A model generated the notes under the pieces. The model saw only the letters and a program-made list of their open reading frames with translations, ran no database searches and had not been told where the DNA came from. A stretch of DNA of 64,000 nt. It comes from Lactobacillus sp. ESL0684 (lineage in GTDB: Bacteria > Bacillota > Bacilli > Lactobacillales > Lactobacillaceae). Position 1 is the stretch's first letter. The number at the start of each line of letters is the position of its first letter. Positions 53,980 to 61,848 of the stretch are shown here, one piece after another. Where the stretch lies: the NCBI RefSeq assembly GCF_029392675.1, contig NZ_CP113941.1:1228001-1292000 (forward strand). The letters run 5' to 3'. Made by a program: the position numbers and the translations under genes.

Positions 53980-55644
53980 ATGTATCAAAATTATATCACA
54001 GGTCAAACTGCTTTAACACTCAACTTTGACTTTTCTATTCCTAAAAATCATCTTGCTCAGGTTATCAGTGATTTTGTCGACTCGATTCCTGCCGATGTGT
54101 TGCTGGAAGACAATTCAAATACTGGTCGGCCTGCCTATCACCCAGCAATGATGCTCAAAATACTACTCTTTGCCTATTCTAGACGCGTTTTCTCTGGTAG
54201 AAAAATTGAGCGGATGCTCACAGAAAACCTCCCGATGATGGTCATAGCTGGTGGTAAACATATTTCATATCATACGATCAATAACTTTAGAGCTAGTAGC
54301 CATACCAATCAGCTGATTAAACAAGCTTTTGTCTATTTTACTAATCTTTTGCAAGCAGAAGGGTTGCTTAGAGAAGATGCTATCTTTATTGATGGGACTA
54401 AAATTGAAGCTGATGCTAACAAGTATACTTTCGTTTGGAAAAGAGCTGTCGAAAAGTTTCATACTAAGTTAAAGGCTAATGCAGTTGAGCTTTATGATGA
54501 ATTAATTCAAAAAGAAGTAATCCAAGCGATTACTGAAGAAGAAGCACAAACTAGTCAGGGTCTGGCAATCATGGCAGAACAAACAGAAACTGTCATCAAG
54601 CAACTAGATGAAGCAATCGCGGCTGAGCCGAAAGTAATTCCTGGAGGTTCAACTAAAAAACGCCAAAGGCGAGGCCTTAAAAGAGTCTTGCATAAGTTGC
54701 GTCAGGATTTTATCCCCAGAGCAGAAAAGTATGAACAGGCGCAAGCAACTTTTGGTGAGCGTAATAGCTACTCAAAGACCGATCATGATGCCACTTTTAT
54801 GCATATGAAAGAAGATCATATGAGGAATGGTCAGCTTAAACCCGGATATAATATTCAAGTGGCAACTACCAACCAATATGTAGTAGATTATGCACTTTAC
54901 CCTAATCCAACAGACTTCAAGACTTTAGAACCTTTCTTAAAGCAAATGACAAATTTAGACAAGTTCCAGAACATCGTTGCCGATGCCGGCTATGGCAGCG
55001 AATATAATTATTCTATGCTTGAAAATGAGTATGAAGATAAACAATATTTTATTCCTTACAGCCTTTACGATAAGGAGCAGACTAGAAAGTATCAAAATGA
55101 TCCCACCAAGCTGGCGAATTGGACTTATAATGAGCAAGAAGATTATTACCTTGACTGGCAAGGTGTGCGTTTTAATTTCAAACGGTATGGTAAGCGGAGG
55201 AATAAGAGTACGGGGTTAATCTCTGATCTAAAAATATATGAAGCAGATGAGTTTCAGTTAACAGCTGAATTAACTGAGCTAGCCAAAACTAAAAGCGGAC
55301 GCCAAAGGCAGGTGCAATACAACCCCAATTGGCAATATTTAAAGGCAAAAGCTAAACAAACTCTTCAAAGTAGCGAAGGCAAACTGATCTATAGCTATAG
55401 AAAAACGGACGTAGAGCCAGTCTTTGGACATATGAAGAACGTTTTTGGTGTGCGCAGAACACACTTGCGAGGGAAGAAAAAGGTCGAAACCGATGTAGGC
55501 TTGATGTTCATGATGATGAATTTGAGCAAATATTGGAGTAGAAGAGGTGGCGGAAAACTTCTTTTACAGGAAATAAGCAATAAAAAACAGATCAAGATTT
55601 TCTTATTACGAAAACTTGGTCTGTTTTTAAGTCTGAAGAGTTAA
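53980..55644 (+). CDS. IS1182-family transposase
   Basis: A 554-residue DDE transposase, uninterrupted. The N-terminal domain (about 35-110) contains GRPAYHPAMMLKILLFAYSRRVFSGRKIERM. The catalytic core shows Asp in IFIDGTKIEADANKYTF, Asp in VADAGYGSEY and the C-terminal YRKTDVEPVFGHMKNVFGVRRTHLRG block. AAAGGTGGG precedes the ATG. The frame ends at the start of the right inverted repeat. The intact gene and perfect ends suggest recent activity. Confidence 0.95.
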   Translation: MYQNYITGQTALTLNFDFSIPKNHLAQVISDFVDSIPADVLLEDNSNTGRPAYHPAMMLKILLFAYSRRVFSGRKIERMLTENLPMMVIAGGKHISYHTINNFRASSHTNQLIKQAFVYFTNLLQAEGLLREDAIFIDGTKIEADANKYTFVWKRAVEKFHTKLKANAVELYDELIQKEVIQAITEEEAQTSQGLAIMAEQTETVIKQLDEAIAAEPKVIPGGSTKKRQRRGLKRVLHKLRQDFIPRAEKYEQAQATFGERNSYSKTDHDATFMHMKEDHMRNGQLKPGYNIQVATTNQYVVDYALYPNPTDFKTLEPFLKQMTNLDKFQNIVADAGYGSEYNYSMLENEYEDKQYFIPYSLYDKEQTRKYQNDPTKLANWTYNEQEDYYLDWQGVRFNFKRYGKRRNKSTGLISDLKIYEADEFQLTAELTELAKTKSGRQRQVQYNPNWQYLKAKAKQTLQSSEGKLIYSYRKTDVEPVFGHMKNVFGVRRTHLRGKKKVETDVGLMFMMMNLSKYWSRRGGGKLLLQEISNKKQIKIFLLRKLGLFLSLKS

Positions 55645-55666
55645 TTTTTCCCAGACACTTTTGATT
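55645..55666. repeat. IS1182 right inverted repeat
   Basis: 22 bases, the exact reverse complement of the left end, beginning at the base after the transposase stop codon. Confidence 0.92.
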
Positions 55667-55681
55667 TTCTTGCTTAAAAGA

Positions 55682-56479
55682 TTAGCTGTTTTTTTCTAAT
55701 AAGCGCATTTGCTCCCAAGATTCAATTGCTAGATGCCACTGGTGACCGCTAACGATTTCGTCTGGCGCGGCTTTAGGTACAAAAATTGCTCCCTTAATTT
55801 TAATGCCATCAGGTAAAGGCTTAAATTGATGGAATGGAATATTATTAATCTCGCTACCATCAGATGCCAAAACTGGATTACCAACTGAAAGAATTGGGTA
55901 GTCAGGTTCACGTTTAATTGGTAAATTGATATTCAAGTCACCTTCCTTAACTACATTAACAAACATATTAGTCGGTTCACCGTACATGCCGAAAGTTTCC
56001 ATAACATGCAAGCCATTATCACCGTGACCTGTCATAATAAAGTGCTCTGGATTAGTTTCATATTCAGTCTCGGCATTTCCATTTGCTGCGGCATCTGGGC
56101 TTAAACCTTGAGCTAAGACTTGTGGATCAACACCATGAACCTCAAATTCCGTCACACCCGCTTTCATCGGATCGCCCATCTTAAAGTCTTTGTTGATATC
56201 CTTCCACATTTGATCACTCAAAGCAATTTTATCATGGTAAAGATTTTCTAATTCACTAGCTGAGTATTGACTCCGAGTAGCAACATTAACTCGTCTAGCA
56301 TCAGTTTGGGATAATGCATCAATTTCCGAGTCGGATAAATCTTGACCATTATTTTTTACCGAAGCACCTAAAGCCTTCATTTCATGAAGAACATGTTTAT
56401 TTCTTTCATATTCAATTGATTCAACTTGATCATAAAAAATTTCATGCCCATTCATGTAAACCTTAATATCTAACTTCAT
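55682..56479 (-). CDS. Uncharacterised cytosolic protein, divergent from a TetR gene
   Basis: A 265-residue soluble acidic protein with no signal peptide and no membrane segment. I recognise no family. The N-terminal part has predicted helices (SDSEIDALSQTDARR; SASELENLYHDKI). The C-terminal half is Gly/Pro/Asp-rich and beta-like (HFIMTGHGDNGLHVMETFGMYGEPTNMF; GIKIKGAIFVPKAAPDE). AGGAGG precedes the ATG. It is divergent from the TetR-family gene, and a long inverted repeat lies between them, so it is the likely target. An intracellular metabolic role is a guess. Confidence 0.6.
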   Translation of the reverse strand: MKLDIKVYMNGHEIFYDQVESIEYERNKHVLHEMKALGASVKNNGQDLSDSEIDALSQTDARRVNVATRSQYSASELENLYHDKIALSDQMWKDINKDFKMGDPMKAGVTEFEVHGVDPQVLAQGLSPDAAANGNAETEYETNPEHFIMTGHGDNGLHVMETFGMYGEPTNMFVNVVKEGDLNINLPIKREPDYPILSVGNPVLASDGSEINNIPFHQFKPLPDGIKIKGAIFVPKAAPDEIVSGHQWHLAIESWEQMRLLEKNS

Positions 56480-56540
56480 CGTTTTGCCTCCTAATTTTGT
56501 CGTTAAAAATAGTATTTAACTAAAATTTATTGAAACATTT

Positions 56541-56604
56541 TGTAACACCAATTGCAAAAAAAGCCTCTTATATTTATTGGTACAAATTTGCAAGAAGTGT
56601 TACA
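56541..56604. promoter_or_regulatory. Inverted repeat between the uncharacterised and TetR-family genes
   Basis: The left arm TGTAACACCAATTGCAAA (56541-56558) and right arm TTTGCAAGAAGTGTTACA (56587-56604) are 28 bases apart. They match in 15 of 18 positions, with three mismatches in the middle. Both arms share the palindromic halves TGTAACAC and TTGCAAA, as expected for TetR-type operators. Confidence 0.6.
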
Positions 56605-56643
56605 TTAAGCTGATTAGTATTTAATTACTTATAGAGGAGTTAT

Positions 56644-57186
56644 ATGTATCAAGGAACTAAACGTAATTATGCAGCAAAAAAAGCAATTGTTGATGCCTTT
56701 TTCCGATTATTAAGAAAAAAGCATTTTTCAGATATTAAGGTTACCGAAATTGTTAACGAAGCCAATGTTGCACGCGTTACCTATTATCGTAATTTCTATT
56801 ATAAAGAAGACATAGTTAAAGGGTATGTTGAAAATCTCCACCAGGAATTGATACAATTTACCGAAGCATCTCCAAACTTTGCAAATATTTTGCTACCAAA
56901 AAATTTTAACTGGGTTTTGGTAAATGCCTTTACTTTAGCCAAGAAAAATAAAACTAATTTTTTATTATTATATGATAATGGTTTTAGCAACTTATTATTA
57001 GACTTATTTAACGAATATGCCGAAAAAGTCCTAGCTAGTTACCACAATTTAGACAAATACCGAGTACTAATTATTTCAGGGTCTATTTTTAACATCACTA
57101 TTCAATGGTTAAAAAATGATACCCCTGAATCTGTAAATGAGCTTGCAGCTAACTTAGTAAAATTGCTATCGATTGATGATACTTAA
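56644..57186 (+). CDS. TetR/AcrR-family transcriptional regulator
   Basis: A 180-residue one-component regulator. The N-terminal helix-turn-helix (about residues 10-60) reads KKAIVDAFFRLLRKKHFSDIKVTEIVNEANVARVTYYRNF. The C-terminal ligand domain is of the short TetR_C type. GAGGAG precedes the ATG. It is divergent from the uncharacterised gene, with the inverted repeat between, so it probably controls that gene and itself. Ligand unknown. It converges with rluD, sharing a terminator. Confidence 0.85.
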   Translation: MYQGTKRNYAAKKAIVDAFFRLLRKKHFSDIKVTEIVNEANVARVTYYRNFYYKEDIVKGYVENLHQELIQFTEASPNFANILLPKNFNWVLVNAFTLAKKNKTNFLLLYDNGFSNLLLDLFNEYAEKVLASYHNLDKYRVLIISGSIFNITIQWLKNDTPESVNELAANLVKLLSIDDT

Positions 57187-57187
57187 T

Positions 57188-57229
57188 AAAAAATAGTGCT
57201 AGTTTCCTTTAACTAGCACTATTTTTTAT
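57188..57229. terminator. Bidirectional terminator between the TetR-family gene and rluD
   Basis: TAGTGCTAGTT and AACTAGCACTA pair around TCCTTT, with A and T runs outside. Confidence 0.85.
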
Positions 57230-58111
57230 CTTTCCCCATAAATTAGTCATATCAAGTGGATCATTAATTTTTAGCTCTATTTTTTGCTGTTGCATGAATG
57301 GATCAGGAAAAGCTAAGTAGTAGCAATTCAATGCTTGTCTCTGAAATCCATCAGCTATCCCATAAAGTTGGTCACCAAATAAAGGATGACCCAAAAACTG
57401 CATATGAACTCTAATTTGATGTGTCCGACCAGTTAATAAACGCAGTTCTACTAGACTTGCACCATCAACTTGTTCAAGTACCTGGTATTGCGTTTGAGCT
57501 TTTTTACCACTTGTAGTAACACTACGCTCTATAGCCTCACTTGATCGTCCAATTGGTGCATCAATCAGGCCTACTGCTTCGTCAGACGCAAAATTACCGT
57601 GTACAATTGCATGATATTTTTTAACAAAATCAGTCTTAGAAATTTTACTAAAACGCGAGTGTGCAATCGGATTTTTGCCAACTAATACCAATCCTGATGT
57701 ATCTTTGTCAAGACGAGTTACAACGTGTGGCTTGAGATCTGGCTGATTTTTTCGCGCAAAATAGCCTAACACTCGATTAACCACTGCACTATCATCCTCA
57801 AACCTAGAAGGAATCGATAATACGCCAGCCGGCTTATTTATTACCAAATAATTAGTAGTTTCTTTAACTATTGCTAACGGTAAGTTTGAGGTATGTAGCC
57901 ATACATTACGCTTTTCTTGGCCTGGAACAAAAATAATCTCATCACCCAAATGCAACTGATAACTGGTATAGCGGCGCTTATGGTTAACCAAAATTAATCC
58001 TTGGTTATGTTTAGCATTATTAATTGCCTGCTTAGAAAAGCCGTGCTTAAGTAAAAATGCCCCTAATTTTGGGGGCATCTTTTGTTGTACAACTAACTTA
58101 AACAGCGTCAT
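57209..58111 (-). CDS. rluD: RluA/RluD-family pseudouridine synthase
   Basis: Isomerises uridine to pseudouridine in rRNA or tRNA. An N-terminal S4-like part (PPKLGAFLLKHGFSKQAINNAKHNQGLILVN) is followed by the catalytic motif VVTRLDKDTSGLVLVG with Asp in RLDKDTSG. The C-terminal motif LLTGRTHQIRVHMQFLGHPLFGDQLYG is complete. I choose MTLFKLVVQQKM because GGAG lies seven bases before it; this overlaps the nadK end by 14 bases. The reading from 58246 lies mostly inside nadK. B. subtilis counterpart: yjbO. Confidence 0.92.
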   Translation of the reverse strand: MTLFKLVVQQKMPPKLGAFLLKHGFSKQAINNAKHNQGLILVNHKRRYTSYQLHLGDEIIFVPGQEKRNVWLHTSNLPLAIVKETTNYLVINKPAGVLSIPSRFEDDSAVVNRVLGYFARKNQPDLKPHVVTRLDKDTSGLVLVGKNPIAHSRFSKISKTDFVKKYHAIVHGNFASDEAVGLIDAPIGRSSEAIERSVTTSGKKAQTQYQVLEQVDGASLVELRLLTGRTHQIRVHMQFLGHPLFGDQLYGIADGFQRQALNCYYLAFPDPFMQQQKIELKINDPLDMTNLWGKIKNSAS

Positions 58112-58904
58112 GATTATCTCCAATAAAGGCACTCTGCACTCGTGACCAAAAATGGGTATGACCGAAACGATCAAAACGGATTTCCTTATGCGAAATTCGA
58201 TAGATAATTTTTTTAGCATTGTGTACATCAATTCTGCTGCCATCAACCGTCATCACAAAATGAGTTGCATTTGGCACAATCGTTATCCATTGCTCAGGAG
58301 CAATCACAATTGGTGATGACAAAGTTCTGAAAACCCGATTATTAATTGAAGCAATCTCTGCCATTTGTAGTGCCCGCAGCTGCGGGTGAATCACTGCGCC
58401 ACCAAGTGACTTATTATAGCCAGTCGAGCCAGTTGGTGTTGAAATACATAAGCCATCGCCGCGAAAGTTCTCAAACAACTGGTCATTAATATAAACATCA
58501 GCCTCTAAAGTATGCGATACCCGCTTAACAGCTGATTCATTTAATGCCAAAAAACGCTTTTTCTCATTTGCTTCCGTAACCAATTCCACTTCAAGTAATG
58601 GATACTTCGCAGACTCAGCTTTATGTAAGAGTAAGGCTTCAACCATTTTATCAATATCAGAGCTGTGCCAATCAGTATAAAAACCCAGATGTCCCGTATG
58701 GATACCAATAAAACGAATAGAGCTAATTTGCTTTTCATAACGATGAAAGGCGTTAATCAGGGTGCCATCTCCACCCACTGTAATTACTACATCAGGATAT
58801 TTAGCGTCAAATACGATTTCTTTCTTCTGTTCCAGCAAGTCCTTTAGACGAGTTACGACACGCAAAGTTTCTTGATTAGTATTATGCGCAATCGTTACTT
58901 TCAT
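58098..58904 (-). CDS. nadK: NAD kinase
   Basis: Phosphorylates NAD to NADP. The 268-residue protein has the GGDGTLINAFH motif (near residue 45) and the TPTGSTGYN motif with the ribose-binding residues. Its ATG overlaps the relQ stop (ATGA), and its end overlaps the rluD start, giving a tightly coupled relQ-nadK-rluD operon as in Bacillus yjbM-yjbN-yjbO. Confidence 0.97.
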   Translation of the reverse strand: MKVTIAHNTNQETLRVVTRLKDLLEQKKEIVFDAKYPDVVITVGGDGTLINAFHRYEKQISSIRFIGIHTGHLGFYTDWHSSDIDKMVEALLLHKAESAKYPLLEVELVTEANEKKRFLALNESAVKRVSHTLEADVYINDQLFENFRGDGLCISTPTGSTGYNKSLGGAVIHPQLRALQMAEIASINNRVFRTLSSPIVIAPEQWITIVPNATHFVMTVDGSRIDVHNAKKIIYRISHKEIRFDRFGHTHFWSRVQSAFIGDNHDAV

Positions 58905-59533
58905 GATTTTTCCTTGCCCTTATTTTTTGTAAAAACCTTCTGTGCTTCTTGGACTTCATCTTTTATAAGCGACATTTCTTCATCAAGTTTATATGCCGTC
59001 TCTGCAGTCGACTTTAAGCGTTGTGAAATATCATCGGGATATACTCCCTGATATTTATAATTCAATGTATGCTCAACAGTGGCCCAAAAATTCATTGCTA
59101 GAGTTCTAATTTGAATTTCAGCCAAAATTTTTTTGGCACCTTCAGGCTGATAAACCACATAAGAAATTACCATGTGATATGATCGATATCCAGATGATTT
59201 AGCATTTTGCACATAATCGCGCTCTTCCATAACATCCATATCATCACGTGCATGAATCAAGTCAACCACTTTATAGATATCATCGACAAATTGGCAAACA
59301 ATGCGAATCCCAGCAATATCTTGCATATCAGTTTCAATTACTTCCGGACTAATCACACGTCGCTGCATCTTTTCTTTAATTGAATCGACACTTTTGACTC
59401 TGCCAACTACAAATTCAATTGGCGAATGTTCACCTTTAGTTAAAAAACCTTGACGCAGGCAGCGAAATTTAACTTTTAACTCATTAACCGCTTCGCCATA
59501 TGGCCACAAAAAGTTGTCCCAATCTATCTTCAT
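58901..59533 (-). CDS. relQ: Small alarmone synthetase RelQ (GTP pyrophosphokinase)
   Basis: A single-domain (p)ppGpp synthetase without a hydrolase domain. The 210-residue protein, from MKIDWDNFLWPYG, has the RelA_SpoT synthetase core (VGRVKSVDSIKEKMQRR; MQDIAGIRIVCQFVDDIY; EIQIRTLAMNFWATVEH). The start at 59533 follows AGAAAGGAA; the longer reading has no ribosome site. It coordinates stringent-type responses together with nadK and rluD in one operon. It is divergent from the CYTH gene, as in Bacillus. Confidence 0.94.
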   Translation of the reverse strand: MKIDWDNFLWPYGEAVNELKVKFRCLRQGFLTKGEHSPIEFVVGRVKSVDSIKEKMQRRVISPEVIETDMQDIAGIRIVCQFVDDIYKVVDLIHARDDMDVMEERDYVQNAKSSGYRSYHMVISYVVYQPEGAKKILAEIQIRTLAMNFWATVEHTLNYKYQGVYPDDISQRLKSTAETAYKLDEEMSLIKDEVQEAQKVFTKNKGKEKS

Positions 59534-59607
59534 AGAAATAATTCCTTTCTCAAGCAATATTCTTATTTTACCATATAATAGAGATAAACAGATTGGAGTA
59601 AACAGAT

Positions 59608-60225
59608 ATGTCACAAAATAATGAAATTGAAGCTAAAACGCTTTTACCAAAAACTATTTATCAAAAAATTTGTGCTGATTTTCCAGTTAAAGCAAACTTT
59701 AATCAGGCAAATTACTATTTTGATACTCAAGATGAATTGCTAAAAAAGCAACAAATTAGTTGTCGGATTCGTATATTTGCCGATCATGCCGAACAAACAT
59801 TAAAAATTCCTGGTTCCCTAACAGCAAGTCATACATTTCATGAAGCAATTGAAATTAATGATGAGCTTACACATATAAAGGCACAGTCACTAGTGCAGCA
59901 GGCACAAAACCAGCATAGCTTAATCTTTAATGGTAGTGTTGGAAAATATTTGCAAAAAAAGTTTCCCAATAATTGTAATTTATGGTTACAAACTTTTAGT
60001 AAAACTCACCGTATTTTATTAATCGGTCCCAAAGATTGTGAATTAACTCTTGATGCCACCAAATATCCAGATCTTTATGAAGACTATGAATTAGAAATAG
60101 AAAATTCTAATCCAGATTTAATCAATACTATCCTTACTAAACTTGAGCGAAACTATTCATTTACACAAAATTCAACTAACACAAATCAAGCAAAAATTGG
60201 CCGCGCACTTTTGCATAAAAATTAA
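59608..60225 (+). CDS. CYTH-domain protein (YjbK type)
   Basis: A 205-residue triphosphate-tunnel protein. It begins with the CYTH signature E-x-E-x-K (NEIEAK) near residue 6. Further conserved charges follow (SCRIRIF, TLKIPG, ELTLDATKYPDLYEDYELEIE). Family members hydrolyse inorganic triphosphate or bind phosphates; the exact substrate is unknown. GGAG precedes the ATG. It is divergent from relQ and upstream of spxH, equivalent to Bacillus yjbK. Confidence 0.88.
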   Translation: MSQNNEIEAKTLLPKTIYQKICADFPVKANFNQANYYFDTQDELLKKQQISCRIRIFADHAEQTLKIPGSLTASHTFHEAIEINDELTHIKAQSLVQQAQNQHSLIFNGSVGKYLQKKFPNNCNLWLQTFSKTHRILLIGPKDCELTLDATKYPDLYEDYELEIENSNPDLINTILTKLERNYSFTQNSTNTNQAKIGRALLHKN

Positions 60226-60310
60226 ATGTGATTGTATGAGCTTTTCTTTTGTTTTAATGTCAGATATTTGGTAGAGTTACTAATGACTAAAACTGATGAG
60301 GTGTTATGCC

Positions 60311-60934
60311 ATGTTTGAGATATTTCTCTTTGTTAATCCAATTGGTGTTCATTGTTACAATACTGAAGTTGCTTTAAAAGAAGCTCTTAGTGAACTTAAT
60401 ATTGATATTTGTTTTCATTTTATTCCCATTAATAGTGCTGAAATCATTAAGGGAGACCTTATTAGACGCAAGAAAATGGGCCAAAAAATTAATGATATAC
60501 CTCAATTTACGATGGTATCTTATCAAGCTTTAAGGGCTTTTCACGCAATTAGATTTACGTATGGCCAAAAGAAAGCACGCACGTATCTGTTTAATTTACA
60601 AAAAGCAATCAGTGCTGATTTTAATGACTATTCTGAAAATTTACCACAAGAAATTGCGGAAAAGTTAAATATGAATTTCGCTAAAATTCGAGATGCAAAA
60701 GTCAGTCATTATATTGACGATTCAATTAAGCGAGATCAAGATTTAGCAGAAAAGCTAAATGTTCATAATATTCCTACTACGATTATTTATAATCAAAGTG
60801 GTAATTATAATGGTATCTTACTTGAAGGAATTGTCGCCCATGATAAACTGATTGATATTTTTAAGAATAGCGCTAATCAACCACAGCCAAAACAAGCTAA
60901 GTATTTTGCATCTAGTCATTTACGATTGATTTAA
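60311..60934 (+). CDS. spxH: SpxH/YjbH-like thioredoxin-fold adaptor
   Basis: A 207-residue DsbA-like protein. The N-terminal MFEIFLFVNPIGVHCYN matches YjbH (FVDPLCPECW in Bacillus), but the first redox Cys is Gly, leaving GxxC. A cis-Pro segment NIPTTIIYNQ lies near residue 155. YjbH binds Spx and delivers it to ClpXP; here the position, next to coiA, mecA and spx, supports the call. The start is the ATG at 60311, nine bases after GAGG. Its end overlaps the convergent coiA end by 23 bases. Confidence 0.8.
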   Translation: MFEIFLFVNPIGVHCYNTEVALKEALSELNIDICFHFIPINSAEIIKGDLIRRKKMGQKINDIPQFTMVSYQALRAFHAIRFTYGQKKARTYLFNLQKAISADFNDYSENLPQEIAEKLNMNFAKIRDAKVSHYIDDSIKRDQDLAEKLNVHNIPTTIIYNQSGNYNGILLEGIVAHDKLIDIFKNSANQPQPKQAKYFASSHLRLI

Positions 60935-61772
60935 GGTATTTGGTAATATTGTTATCTGCTGTAACCTGACGAAAATCATGAAAAACCCAGGTGGGTAAAT
61001 CTGCTACTGTTAATCTTTGTTGATATAACTGAGTTGCAATTTCTAATCCTACTTTGGTTTTTTGGTTTAGCTGATTTTGTAGATAATTTTTTTGCCTTAC
61101 TTGGTCAACCTTATAATGCTTAAGCTCTGGAGAAAATTGCCATAATGCTTGTAATCCCTGTGCAGTCAATCTAAATTCTTGAGTTTGATAATGTAATTCA
61201 TTAACTAGCGGTTCAAGCAGAATATTATATTTTAACCTTAAAATTTCCTGACTTGGATCTACTTCTAAATAATAATCGTGCCACAATTGATTTTTACGAA
61301 AATAAATTAATTGTGACTTTTTTATTTTGTGCTTCAAGAAATGCCTTTTGCCAACTATCCAAACATCACAGATCTTTATCTGCTGATATAGCGCATGTCG
61401 ATGTGCAAATTCCCTGCTACTGAGCGGTGCACACTGCACCTCAAAGGCTAGTTGTGAATTTGCTAAAACATCTGCTCGCAAGCGCCCTTGTGCTAAACTA
61501 ATTTCCTGACTAGCTGTTTTAAAGCCCGCAGCGACCAGCCCGCATTGCAATAATCGTTTACTCTGAGCATGCTCTGCTTTTTCACCTAGCGACTTATTAT
61601 TTTGGGCAAAATGCTTAAAATAGGGTTGATTAACTTTAGTCACCAATTGTACTTCTTGGTAACATTTAGGACAAAAATACTGTGGTTGCGGTATTTTTTT
61701 AGCATGTTGCTTAATTAATTGGGCTTCGGCTACCGCTAATACTAACTTATCATTTAAAAGTGCTGCATACAA
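60912..61772 (-). CDS. coiA: Competence protein CoiA
   Basis: Late-competence protein that aids recombination of incoming DNA. The N-terminal zinc ribbon is near residues 20-55 (CPKCYQEVQLV). The PD-(D/E)xK nuclease core is QGRLRADVLA ... LAFEVQCAPLS. I choose the TTG at 61772 (product starting MYAALLNDKL): AGGTGA lies five or six bases before it, whereas the GTG at 61781 overlaps the site. Length is 286 residues. The CIN-like box lies 16 bases upstream. It follows mecA after a terminator. Confidence 0.85.
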   Translation of the reverse strand: MYAALLNDKLVLAVAEAQLIKQHAKKIPQPQYFCPKCYQEVQLVTKVNQPYFKHFAQNNKSLGEKAEHAQSKRLLQCGLVAAGFKTASQEISLAQGRLRADVLANSQLAFEVQCAPLSSREFAHRHALYQQIKICDVWIVGKRHFLKHKIKKSQLIYFRKNQLWHDYYLEVDPSQEILRLKYNILLEPLVNELHYQTQEFRLTAQGLQALWQFSPELKHYKVDQVRQKNYLQNQLNQKTKVGLEIATQLYQQRLTVADLPTWVFHDFRQVTADNNITKYLKSIVND

Positions 61773-61788
61773 AATTATCACCTAATAA

Positions 61789-61803
61789 TAAATACGCAAA
61801 AAA
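61789..61803 (-). promoter_or_regulatory. Putative late-competence (CIN-like) box of coiA
   Basis: On the minus strand TTTTTTGCGTATTTA, identical over 15 bases to the element before comFA. Its T tract is also the T tail of the mecA terminator. It ends 16 bases before the coiA start. Confidence 0.65.
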
Positions 61804-61827
61804 GACAAGTGTTACCTTGTCTTTTTT
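61798..61827 (-). terminator. Terminator between mecA and coiA
   Basis: On the minus strand AAAAAGACAAG and CTTGTCTTTTT pair around a short loop and are followed by T residues shared with the CIN-like box. Confidence 0.85.
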
Positions 61828-61848
61828 ATTTATTATTCGAAAAATCAA

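Larger units (their letters stand above)
53835..55666 (+). mobile_element. Complete IS1182-family insertion sequence
   Basis: The 1.83-kb element is bounded by perfect 22-bp inverted repeats (starting AATCAAAAGTGTCTGGG), left 53835-53856 and right 55645-55666. It holds one intact transposase gene. It separates the lactonase gene from the convergent uncharacterised gene at 55682 and interrupts no reading frame. I see no convincing target duplication in the flanks. Confidence 0.92.

Noticed and set aside
53800-55690. Target-site duplication around the IS1182 element
   Set aside because: The bases just outside the two 22-bp ends do not repeat; no duplication can be supported.
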